From positions 2,604,001 to 2,668,000 of the forward strand of contig JAGMUV010000001.1 of the NCBI GenBank assembly GCA_020744425.1: DNA of 64,000 nt, written 5' to 3'. Positions 21,084 to 30,797 of this stretch are shown piece after piece (positions within the stretch are counted from its first letter, which is position 1; every line of letters starts with the position of its first letter). The position numbers and the translations under genes were made by a program. This DNA is from Dactylonectria macrodidyma (Eukaryota > Ascomycota > Sordariomycetes > Hypocreales > Nectriaceae). The notes below the pieces were generated by a model, which ran no database searches, was not told the origin of the DNA, and saw nothing but the letters and a program-made list of their open reading frames with translations.

Positions 21084-22444
21084 ATGGATCCCGGGACCAT
21101 CGCTGGCCTTGGTTTAGCCATAGTCCCACTGGCGGTTCAGTCAATCAAGTCACTCAAGAGCACCGTTACTCGTTACAAAGGTCGCGATAAGACCCTTGCT
21201 AGACTATATCATGTGCTTGAAGATCTGGACAACATTCTGGAAGTACTAGAAGGAGCTGTTGACTCGGAAGTATCGACGCGATCTCTTCTGGCAGGCCCCG
21301 TTAGCCGATGCAACCTCTTGTGCCGCGAATTCGAGACTGCCATGCAAGCATTTGACAGGACGTCCAAGATGGGCTTTCGAGATTGGACCAAGATGGAGTT
21401 TATGTCGGGCGACATCAACGAGTTCATGGATAGGTTGGCAGGTTACAAAGCAACGATCTCGGTAGGGCTAGGCACTATTACCATGTTAGTCCCCTTAGTC
21501 TTGTCGGCTTGAATCACAAGTACTAATCTCGATCCCACCGCTCCCATAGGCAAACGTCTAAACTCTCACAAAAAGTGCTTGAGGAGTACAACGAGATGAT
21601 CCAGGATACAGTCTACAACCTCAATATGAATCTACAACGCCTTGATGAGAAAATGGGGCTTCTTCTCAAAGAAAACGAAAGCACCAGTGCTTCGGATACA
21701 AGCGTTGACCTGAAGGATGAGATGGCAGTGACGGAGCAATGCCTCCGAATTTGCGAAGATGCTCGCTCTTACATCGAGTCTCTGGTAGACCAGGAAGAGT
21801 CCCTAACGGATCAGCCACTCTCAGCATCCGCTGGTGACAGCCAGAGTCCATTTGAGGCACAGCTGCTTGTACGCAGAACCATGAATGAAGCTCGAGACAA
21901 CATTGCCCAAACCATCGGCCGTCTTCAGGAACGCTTGGAGTCTATGGCGACAAGTGGGACACCCAAGAGCGACCCCGGGTACCTACAACTACAGGGAGAT
22001 TTACAAGCCTCGAAGCAGTGTTTGGACCTGTGCAAGAATGCATCCGAGCAGGTTGCAAACCAGAAGGTCTACACCGTCGGCGAGATGATTGCTGACCGTG
22101 ACAGCGATCAGGTGGTGATCACGACTCTCGCGGACCTCTTTGATGTCAAGAAAGCAAAATCAACAAACGGATCAGCGCAGTGGATAGGGTCTATGTCGGA
22201 TGAAACAGCGCGACAGGTGTCAAAGGATCGGTACAGTAGTCGTTACGGTGCTGTGGTTACGAAGGAGATTCCCAGTGGCATCACGCCTTCGACATCCAAC
22301 ACTCGCGAAGTCAACAGTAGCCTACCGCGACGACCTGAGAAGGTAGGGGAGCCGGCATCGCCAGAGGCAGTACAGAGGCGGCCCTCTCCCAATGAGATGA
22401 GAAAGCGGGCTACGGAAGACGGTGGTGAGAAGGAGCGCCGGTAG
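21084..22444 (+). CDS. Orphan STAND-type N-terminal (PigL_N-like) helical protein
   Basis: Exons 21084-21484 and 21550-22444 join over a 65-nt intron (gttagt...ctaat...tag) to give 431 residues. The first ~120 residues ('MDPGTIAGLGLAIVPLAVQSIKSLKS', 'LEDLDNILEVLEGA', 'CREFETAMQAFDR') match the fungal N-terminal domain found on STAND/NLR proteins and in azaphilone protein L. The remainder is helical, with paired 'QCLRICEDA' and 'QCLDLCKNA' motifs, ending in a Pro/Arg-rich tail. There is no NACHT, NB-ARC or repeat domain, so the effector or adaptor domain stands alone. A role in signalling with an NLR is inference. Confidence 0.8.
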
Positions 22445-22524
22445 ACGAATAAATAAACTGTTGAACCCTTTCCACATTTCGAGCAAAGGCTCAAGGCCGT
22501 CTGAACAGTGATGAATAGAGAGCT

Positions 22525-22845
22525 GTGCCTGACCCGCCTTTGAATACGTGTACTGTTAGTTGGCAGTCCATCCATGCCTATGCATCTGCTAACGAGTGGT
22601 ATAGTGCTCTTGGTGACATGCATATGGCCCAGCTGGTGTTCCAGCATAACGATGCTGTAGAAGACAAGGAAGACGCCCGCGATAAATATGTCGCTCGCCA
22701 ATTATTCCGGAACCTTGCTACTGAAGGGCGCCTTGCGCCGGAGCTGTCGAAATTAGACGGGGAGTTCAGGCTATTCTCTGAGGACCTCAGACCGGCTAAC
22801 GTTCTCTTCAATAAGGACCTGCGGGTCGTCGGCGTCATTGACTGA
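22525..22845 (+). pseudogene. APH/choline-kinase family fragment
   Basis: 'YVARQLFRNLATEG', 'FRLFSEDLRPANVLFNKDLRVVGVID' is the C-lobe of a fungal aminoglycoside-phosphotransferase-like kinase. The family continues D-W-E-F after 'GVID'; here the next codon is TGA and the homology stops. No N-lobe is found upstream. Confidence 0.75.
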
Positions 22846-23344
22846 GTCATGCCCTGACCTCCCAGGTGTTATCAAGGAGAAGCATCAGCTGATGGACGTG
22901 ATCAATGGCTATCTTCATATACAATATCAGGAGTTGCCTAGCGTGGAGGATGTTATCGAGAGCCTGCGAAACTGCTGCACTACCCACTTTGCCTGCCATG
23001 GATTTACGGACCGTCTGGATCCTTCTAAGAGCGGACTGATGTTGCAAAGTCGGGGTGAACAGGACAGGTTAACGGTGCATACAGTATCGGAGTTGAGCCT
23101 TAAGAACGCACAGATAGCATACCTATCAGCTTGCTCGACGGCGGAGAATAGGTCGACACGGCTATCGGACGAGGTGATTTATCGTCTGGGAGCTTCCAAC
23201 TGCTTCGCTGGTAGCCAGAGTGTCCTCGTGGAATCTTTGCGGTCCCAAGCCCCCAGATCCCCTTACATACTAAATATAGTATTAACTCATCAGCTCGCTA
23301 AATATATAAGGGTACTTAAGTACCTCTTTAAAATCCTGCTTTAA
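22838..23344 (+). pseudogene. CHAT-domain protease fragment
   Basis: 'LPGVIKEKHQL', 'RNCCTTHFACHGFTDRLDPSKSGLML' and 'IAYLSACSTAENRSTRLSDEVIY' show the His and Cys signature positions of CHAT (caspase-like) domains. The homology begins abruptly at the APH fragment and ends near 23200; the last ~45 residues are unrelated and AT-rich. The TPR or other sensor part is absent. It is a gene remnant without a convincing start codon. Confidence 0.75.
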
Positions 23345-23912
23345 AGATAATCCGGATTATCACCTCCTATAGATAAATATATGGTGAGTAACCTCTCTCA
23401 TTCCGAACTCTTGAGTATGTTTGTGACTGAGTTCGTGTCCTCATTCTTCAGGTGATAATCACCATGTCCGCTCAGGGGAACCCCTCGCTTCCCTTTGATA
23501 ATGGGAAAAGGATCTCAGGTCATCTTTTGGTAGATGAACATGTACCGTTCGACCTGAGCGCAGATTACGGACTCCGTCCTTCATCGCATCCCTTCATCGC
23601 CACGCTCTTACGGGGCCTCTCCTCACTACGTTCGTCGGTCTCACTCCAAACGTTTCTTGGTAGCCGGGTCCATTGAGAGGGTATTCACAATAATAAAAAA
23701 GTCAAAGAAGATCACGAGAGAAAGTAAAAGTAAAAACCGCTTCGCGTTGGCTAGACTAGAATGTGCGCTCGCTCATATTATGTTGAGCGCGAGACGGTGG
23801 ACTGAAAAGTCAATTATGAAACTAGTGAAGCTATTCCCACTTCTCAATAGCAAAGTAACATCTAAAAAATCCAACCCTTTTTCTCGTCGGGTGCAGATCC
23901 ATGAATCCGCTG
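23345..23912. other. Unassigned sequence
   Basis: Two short plus-strand frames (23452-23676 and 23657-23935) have no recognisable motif. Confidence 0.4.
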
Positions 23913-24344
23913 CTAGAGCGTTTGCCACGAAATAGTAGGAAAACCTTGAATGAGTAGCCTAGCCTCATCGATACTGAAAGGACCACTTGGAAGACCCGTG
24001 TCATCACTCAACATCCTATCAAAGGTGTTGGTGTCAAAGACACGCACAGCTCCCCCCAAACTAGGCGCAGACCGCATCCTCTCGAAGCTATAAGTTTGCA
24101 ACTCGGAAAGAAGGCGAAATACATTATTGCCAGTCACAGACCAAGAATCGTGATACCAATTCTCCTCCGCGGGATTCTCGAGAATGCGAATCTGGAGCTC
24201 ATCTCGCGACGAAATATAAAAGTTGTCGACAAGCTTTCCATCCGGTAAGGCGACCAGCTGATCCAAGGCCTCGAGGGCCAAGTCCCTCATCACTTCGGGT
24301 TCTTTCAACACCGCATCTCCCATGCGTACAATAGATGAAAACAT
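23913..24344 (-). CDS. Hypothetical protein, 143 residues
   Basis: An ATG frame 'MFSSIVRMGDAVLKEPEVMRDLALEAL...' with balanced composition ends '...RLLIQGFPTISWQTL'. I recognise no family. It could be a fragment of a longer gene, since the flanks are degenerate. Confidence 0.35.
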   Translation of the reverse strand: MFSSIVRMGDAVLKEPEVMRDLALEALDQLVALPDGKLVDNFYISSRDELQIRILENPAEENWYHDSWSVTGNNVFRLLSELQTYSFERMRSAPSLGGAVRVFDTNTFDRMLSDDTGLPSGPFSIDEARLLIQGFPTISWQTL

Positions 24345-25778
24345 AGTATCCGTACAAGGGTACTACACAATCGTCAGCTTCCTCCGATCTCACGATGCTC
24401 TCACCCTCCGGTTCGTGTATTGTCTCTCGACACGGTTAATGGTACTCACTCTCGTTCGTTAAAGAAAAAGAAAAAGTGCCTGGCGAAAGGTAGAAAATAT
24501 TTTACAATATCAAGTTCTCCCTTGATCGTCTCCGACCAGAAGAATTCTTCTTATACCATTCCATTTCATTGTACCATTCCCTCTCTTTGTCTTGTCAGTC
24601 AGGTGGCCATTCCGCTTGAATGTCTGAACATGTTCATGTTGGGTCGCGCTAACGCTTAGACCTACCCCATGACATCCGCACTCTGGGCCCCCTCCCTTTG
24701 CGGAGTCATTTCGGGTGAGTGCTCACAAAAAAATGTCCCCTTCTCGTCCTTCGCAACATCACCAATAATCATAGGCTCTGGTAGGTGAAGAAACTCTCAA
24801 ACCTTCCATTAGATCCGAAACTGACTGGCTCCCTTTGTATATCGAGTCAGTTCGATGGTTTGCGAAATATTGAACAGGTACGTTCCAAAGGCCAGCTGTT
24901 AGCGATGCATCTTGACATCGAGTAGTTGTAGCGTAAAATCGCGGCTTCGTCAGATATTAACGATGTCCAAATTTACCTCACTTTTTCCTACTCTGGCCTA
25001 CGTTCACATCTAGCACGAGTCTAGATTGCCTATTGTATCTACAAGATTCCCGAAATATCGCACGTAATTAAGACTGGCCCTCGCAATCGCGCTGACCTAG
25101 CCCCGTCAATTCAGCCAGTTTTTGAACAACCCAATTACTCGACTCCAGCGCCGACACTGCCTGAAGACACCGACCCAAGTCTAGTATTGTCGCATGAGCA
25201 AATACTCTGCCACCGATCGATTATTGAACCCAGTAGGTCATCCCCACAAGAGCAAGGGCAGTTAGTTAATAAGCGCCGCCTGCGACGCAATGTTTCCTCA
25301 GCGAAGCGGGCGCGCCTTGATCAGGGCGGATTGGCTGCGCCAGCCGTGGCGGATAAATGTGCAGAGGCTCGTCCAAGTAAGGGTATCCATCCACGCGAGA
25401 CAACATCTACATCTAGTCGTGGCAAATCGCGTCGTGGCAAGACCGTAACAAGGAAGCAGATAACGGGGAACAAGGCGAGCATTATGGACCCGGGTTACAC
25501 GGTGCAACTAACTGAAACACCTTCATTACTAAATACAAAACTTATAACTTCATGCGGAGCTATGGGGAATGGTATACGTTAGGCATCCGTCCGTCTCGTC
25601 CATGGCACGACTGACAGGGGTCGGCGCGGCGGTTCGACTCGAATCTTGACTGGCTGGTTGCCCAAGGATATGTTGCAACGGCCCCATCATTCCCCATTCT
25701 CAGCATACTGCAGGCTGCCTTGGATAAATTCCCCTTTTCCTCAATATTATGATGTAATTCCATTCTCAACCCCGAAGT
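24345..25778. other. Degenerate region with exon-like pieces
   Basis: Coding-like stretches include 'MTSALWAPSLCGVISG' (24670 onward), 'ALVGEETLKPSIRSETDWLPLYIESVRWFAKY' before a TGA (about 24775-24875), and an open stretch 25024-25582 preceded by a tag acceptor and rich in Arg/Lys ('NKRRLRRNVSSAKRARLD'). They do not splice into one frame under GT-AG rules, so I suspect a decayed gene. Family unknown. Confidence 0.3.
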
Positions 25779-27000
25779 ATGTTTCACCGCTTCAAAGCCA
25801 AAATATCGAGACGGCCAGCCTCTCCAGGTAGGTCTGAGAACGCTTCGGCAAGCGCCTCTCTAAACGCCTCTCTAAGCGCTCAGACAACGGAGCCCACCCA
25901 GCCCCGTACAAAGAAGTATGGTCTGTTCAAGCTCGCCGAACGCCAGCCAGATCCATCGGAACCCGAGACGTACCCCGTGGACATTATTGCGGTTCATGGC
26001 CTCAACGGAGATGCGTACTCGACCTGGACCCATTCATCGACGGGGGTCCTGTGGCTTCGCGATTTCCTCCCCAGCTTTCTGCCCGGATGCCGCGTCTACA
26101 CCTACGGCTACCCCTCGAAGCTCTTTTGCAAAGTGTCACACGCATGTGTGGAGGACTTTGGACGGGGACTTCTGGCTTCCGTGAGAGATCACCTCGAGGA
26201 CTCACCTACTGTATTGCCATCTCCCTGCATCATTGCGGTTACCCCTGACAATGGAACAAGGGCACGCGCCGCATCATCTTCGTATGCCACAGTCTTGGTG
26301 GGATTGTTTGCAAACAAGTCCGTACCTCGCCATCTATTTTGTGATCAACTACGAACTGACTTGACATAGGCACTAGTAGTTGCTCACGAAAAGGACAACA
26401 TATATGGTGCAGTTTTGAAATCCATCATTGGCGTGGTCTTCCTGGCAACACCTCACGCAGGTAGTGGTGGTGCAAATCTCGCCAATGTTTTTCTAACAAT
26501 CGCCAACACCTTCCGGTCAACAGCCACGGCTGGGCGGCGACCTAGAGTAGCTAGAACCGAACTGCTAAACTACTTGAGCCGCAACTCCGACGACCTCCAA
26601 GAACTCTTTGTCTCAGTTCAGCACCAATTGCAGAACCTTTCTGTAGTTTCATTTTATGAAACCCAAGCGACAGCTCCTCTTTCTCACTTGGCCAATATTG
26701 GAGTCAATTTCTTGGTAAGTATTGGAGTCACTTTCTTGCTCTTTGTCCCTTTCTGTCTGTCAACGACCTGAAAAGACCAGGGATGACACATGCTAATCGG
26801 CGTGGCAGGTTGTGAATCGCGCATCTGCTCAACTGGGTCTATCAAATGAGGATCCAATCCCTCTGCCTGAAGATCATCGAAGCATTTGCCGTTTTGCTAG
26901 TGAGACATCATCAAGCTACATAGCCGTGGTAAATGCTCTACGGAAGATTGCCCGTCAGTCGCTAGGTGTTGATCTGGCACTTCGGCGTGTAAGTACCTAA
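25779..27000 (+). CDS. Alpha/beta-hydrolase (DUF676/STAND effector-type) protein
   Basis: Exons 25779-26210, 26261-26317, 26370-26714 and 26809-27000 (introns 50, 52 and 94 nt, all phase 0) give 341 residues. A basic, Ser-rich N-terminus precedes 'VDIIAVHGLNGDAYSTWTH', 'WLRDFLPSFLPGCRVYTYGYPS', the nucleophile elbow 'VCHSLGGIVCKQ' and 'VVFLATPHAGSGGANLAN'. In many fungi this hydrolase is the N-terminal effector of NACHT or NB-ARC STAND proteins. Here it ends soon after the hydrolase ('IARQSLGVDLALRR', then a stop within a possible donor gtaagt), so it is stand-alone or truncated. An ankyrin remnant follows on the other strand. Substrate unknown. Confidence 0.8.
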
Positions 27001-27092
27001 GAGAAAGGCAAAAGAGGAGCGCTGGGATCTGCTACTAATAGCTAAGAGAAAGGTCAGAAACTAGCATAACAGTGAGCAAGTACCTTCAACTG

Positions 27093-27506
27093 CTAAGCAA
27101 TAGCGACAAAGATATCGTGCACCTGCTCAGCAAGCCTTGCCCATTCATTCTCCTGCGGTTGCCCGCCTAGGTACGACGCCCATTGTTGGACTAGTGTCCG
27201 CTTTAACATCACTGCTCTGGTCTGCAACGGCCCCATTTTCGAGCAACAAGCCGACAACGGCGTCATACCCGTCCTGCGCTGCGAATGACAGTGGCGTGCG
27301 TCAACCCACTGTAAGCTATGAATGTGGTCATTAGGCCGTCGCCAAGAGGTGATATGAAACGACTCTGAGGTTGATAGGTGGCCTCGCGTTTGTTGGAGTT
27401 CAGCTGGTTCAGGGGTCGGTGATATGTCTGGATGTTGTCTTATGCCCAAGGATGTCTGACCCGCTTCAGCAGTAAGGATGTCATTATCAACAGGCTCGGG
27501 ATGCAA
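27093..27506 (-). pseudogene. Ankyrin-repeat gene tail, frameshifted
   Basis: One minus-strand frame reads 'TPLSFAAQDGYDAVVGLLLENGA', a canonical ankyrin helix pair, then 'GEWARLAEQVHDIFVAIA' before a stop. Immediately upstream the frame is broken by TGA, while a neighbouring frame continues ('NDHIHSLQWVDA'), indicating a one-base indel. It is the 3' end of a lost ankyrin (possibly STAND) gene. Confidence 0.65.
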
Positions 27507-28086
27507 AACAAAATGGCTGTAGGAGGACGCTTGGCCACCTTGCGGGCGCTACCTCTTTGTATTTATGCTGCCTGGCCAAGCGTGGCTATGTAACCGGGCT
27601 GAGACAGCCTCCTTTCAGTGTCTATTAGGTATTTACGAGAAAAGCTTCTTTCAACCAAACTTTAACAAAGAACACGCAGGCACACATCGTATCATCGACA
27701 AAGAGATCAAAGACTTTCACGCACACCATCGCTGCCGAAGCACGTCCCTGACGGCATCGTTCAACGCGTCTCGAACAGGTATTTAACTCTTCATTTATTC
27801 ACATGTTTCCACGCGATCGTTTCTTCTCATCAAGTTCTTATCTTTCATCCCTTGAAGCGCATCGAAAGCTAACTCTTCATCCATCTTCACCAGCCGAAAC
27901 ACGCTCTAGACACAATCCTACTTCCACGACAGCCTCCCACACAAAGTCAGACCACTCGACCGGACATCCGCATCCCTCCACGTCGGTGGTTCGTCACAGT
28001 TTGTTACCTCTCCATCTCTCCTTACGCAGCTCAACTGACCACAGCCAGGATTTCTACCGCACAATAAGAACCCGACGCCATCCCAT
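27507..28086. other. Spacer, no supported gene
   Basis: Only short unrecognised frames; would contain the promoter of the frame at 28087. Confidence 0.45.
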
Positions 28087-28539
28087 ATGGTTTTCTTCGG
28101 CCGTCGAGAAGGAGGGCCTTGCTGCGATGGGCATCGTGAGCATGATGAGACGTGCAACTGTTACTACTGCACCAAGCCCACCGACGGCAAAATCCTGGAA
28201 ATCACCTGGGGCGCCGTTACGCACACCCGTCCATATTACTACGATGATAAAGAATTTGGCGAGCGTGTCAGGCAGTGCCTGGACTCGCGTCTGATGGATG
28301 CGCGATGTGGATTAATCAGAGGGTGCCGCCCTTACAAGATGTACAGAAAAATAAAGCGGGATCCTATTGACCTTGCCATCCTTTATACCATCTGCATTGT
28401 TTTTGAAGAGGATCCTGGGTGGACACGACTGTGGGAGAAAGTTACCCACACAGTCACGGGGGAGTGTCTTTTGCCCATCCACCCTATAACGATCCATTTC
28501 AACTACACGAGTAATCTACCCGGTATTCGAAATAAGTAA
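28087..28539 (+). CDS. Small Cys-rich hypothetical protein, 150 residues
   Basis: ATG frame beginning 'MVFFGRREGGPCCDGHREHD' with a Cys/His cluster (CC, CxC and CxxC within the first 31 residues) that could bind metal. Later segments 'PYYYDDKEFGERVRQCLDS' and 'PIDLAILYTICIVFEEDPGW' look structured. No signal peptide or known domain. It may be a lineage-specific gene. Confidence 0.45.
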   Translation: MVFFGRREGGPCCDGHREHDETCNCYYCTKPTDGKILEITWGAVTHTRPYYYDDKEFGERVRQCLDSRLMDARCGLIRGCRPYKMYRKIKRDPIDLAILYTICIVFEEDPGWTRLWEKVTHTVTGECLLPIHPITIHFNYTSNLPGIRNK

Positions 28540-29830
28540 GGGGTACTTCAAGGTTCTATTGTTACTTTTACGGGATGAAAGGGAGTTTGGAAAGGTTTGG
28601 TGAATCGAGACCCGCGATCAAGTCTCGCGCACAGAACAGACTGGCCCTCTGACGGCTCACATGGTCGATGGGGAAAACTAGTCTGTATACTACCTGGAAC
28701 AAATCACTGGGGACTTATGACATGGGGGTGTTTTTATTTTCTACTTTAACCATATCTCTTTTCTGAACACCACATGAGCCTTTTTTTCAATATAAGTATA
28801 CGTTGCCCTTGGGTAACGGTTCTCTTCTCACTGTCTAACATGATCTTGTCTGTTGAAATAGTGAGGCGGGTCGCCACTGAGCATCCTAGTCCGTGTCCGG
28901 ATCCCACCGCTTCAGCTTCTCAGAACTCAGCGGTATCCCGTGTCGAAGTCTACTCCTCCTGTTATCTGGAACACACTGTTTCACCATGGCGCCTGCTGGG
29001 TTACGACCTCGTTTCATGGAACTAGGAGATCCTGAACCTTCCAAGCGACATGATCTCCCTCCGACAATATCTTGCGTCGCGTCATCACTCCCGTATGCAT
29101 CTATTTGGACTGATCATCAAATGGCGAGTACGTCAAGATGCATGCGAAGACGAATGCCATCTTACAGGAGATGCCACATGGACGAGCCAACCTGTGGCTG
29201 CATTTCCTGCCTCCCAGATGGCCCAACAAGATCCCGCACTTACTGATTAGCTGTCTTGGGGAAGCTGGGCATAGTATTTCCTTTTATAAGTCCCCTGTGT
29301 AAGTGTAGAACATCCGTTCCATACTGAGTAGTAATGCTAACTCACCTCAGCTGGAGCAGTACATTCCCCCATCAAATTACGATGGGTCGCCGGAGGACCT
29401 ATTCATTTGAACGAGAGAAGGAATGGATAGAGAAATATTCTAAATAGCTACTGGAGTCGTCATCAGAAGCCACATAATGAGAACGTCCCTTACCAGACGA
29501 GGCCCTTGATCAGAAGCATTACCGGTGCAGCAAAAACTGAACGATCTCCATTTTCAATTGCAGTTCCTAATTGAAGGGCTAAATTGTCGTGAGCTCTTGT
29601 CGTAATTCAAGTTATGACATGGCCAGATTAGGACCGCAAGTTTGAAGCAAGTACCTATTTAGGTACCTACACCCCCACTTGTAGTAGATATATCTATATA
29701 TAGCTATTTACTCTAGGTGGGCGACAATACCCCGCCCCCGCTATCATCTCAAACCGAATCTCTCGACGCGACTCTGATTTTTTTTTTCATCCCAACTTCT
29801 TCCTCTCAACCCTCCCCTCCTTCGATTCTC
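28540..29830. other. Spacer, no supported gene
   Basis: An ATG frame at 28986 ('MAPAGLRPRFMELGDPEPSK') looks coding for about 50 codons but I cannot extend or classify it. The rest is unrecognised. Confidence 0.4.
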
Positions 29831-30608
29831 ATGACAGCTGAAAACGACCAAGCGCTCAGCCATTCCGAGTACTGGGATGAACGCTATTCCAAGTCCGACG
29901 GCGCGACGCCGACGCACGAGTGGTTCCGCTCCTTTGCCGATCTAGAGCCTTTTTTCCAGAAAAACCTCTTAGGCGCCGACGGCCACAAGTCCAGCGACAA
30001 CCCGCTCATTCTGCACCTCGGCTCGGGAGATAGTGTTCGCCGTCCCATCTCCTGGCCTGTCTGGCTTGCCTCGTTGCTGTGTCGCTAATGAGCCTCTTCG
30101 GTCTAGGTCATCCCGGTCGAACTCGCGTCTCGAGGCTACACGCGACAGCTCTGCGTCGACTTCTCCCCCACCGTCGTCGACCTCATGATCGATCGTCACG
30201 CCGACGTACAAGGAATAGAATGGAAGCTCATGGACGTCCGTAACATGGTTGACCTTGCCGACAAATCCATCGACGTTGCTTTTGACAAGGGGACACTGGA
30301 CGCCATGATACACGGGAGCCCTTGGAGCCCTCCACAAGAGGTCAAGGAAAATACCAGCAAATACCTTGAGGAAGTGAGTCGCCATTTGCATTGAACACTC
30401 CAGAGCATTTTTTATCTGACCCATCCTCCAGGTCCACCGGGTACTGAAAGATGGCGGTGTTTTCTTGTACGTCACGTTCCGACAGCCACACTTCATGAAG
30501 CCGATCTTGAACGCAAACGGTGCATGGGATATGGACATCCAGGTCCTTGGTGACGCTGGCTCCTTTGATTACTACGGATACAATATCCAAAAGGCAGTGG
30601 CCCCATAG
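29831..30608 (+). CDS. SAM-dependent methyltransferase, METTL13/EFM-like small class
   Basis: Exons 29831-30034, 30107-30373 and 30432-30608 (introns 72 and 58 nt with ctaat/ctgac branches) give 215 residues. Seen: 'SEYWDERYSKSDGATPTHEWF', motif I 'LILHLGSGDSVIPVELASRGY', 'CVDFSPTVVDLM', 'WKLMDVRNM', the family hallmark 'FDKGTLDAMI', and 'VHRVLKDGGVFLYVTFRQPHF'. These are the features of class I methyltransferases related to METTL13/EEF1A lysine methyltransferases. The start was chosen as the first ATG in frame. The substrate (perhaps eEF1A lysine) is inferred from family only. Confidence 0.85.
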
Positions 30609-30797
30609 ACTAAACGCAAACACCCAACGTGGTAACGCCTACCGCTGGAATGAAGGAGCATGGCGAATAGCAAGATGCTCGTTCTCCGCCTGGCAGCCGA
30701 AAGCGTGCACGCAAATGAGAAACGACAAAATCCTGACATTAGATTGCCCTACAGTCATGTGCTATGCCCAAGCCCTCATCAAGAAGGTAGAGCCATA

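Noticed and set aside
27093..27506. 137-codon minus frame as an intact gene
   Set aside because: The ankyrin homology lies in another frame, so the long frame is mostly accidental.
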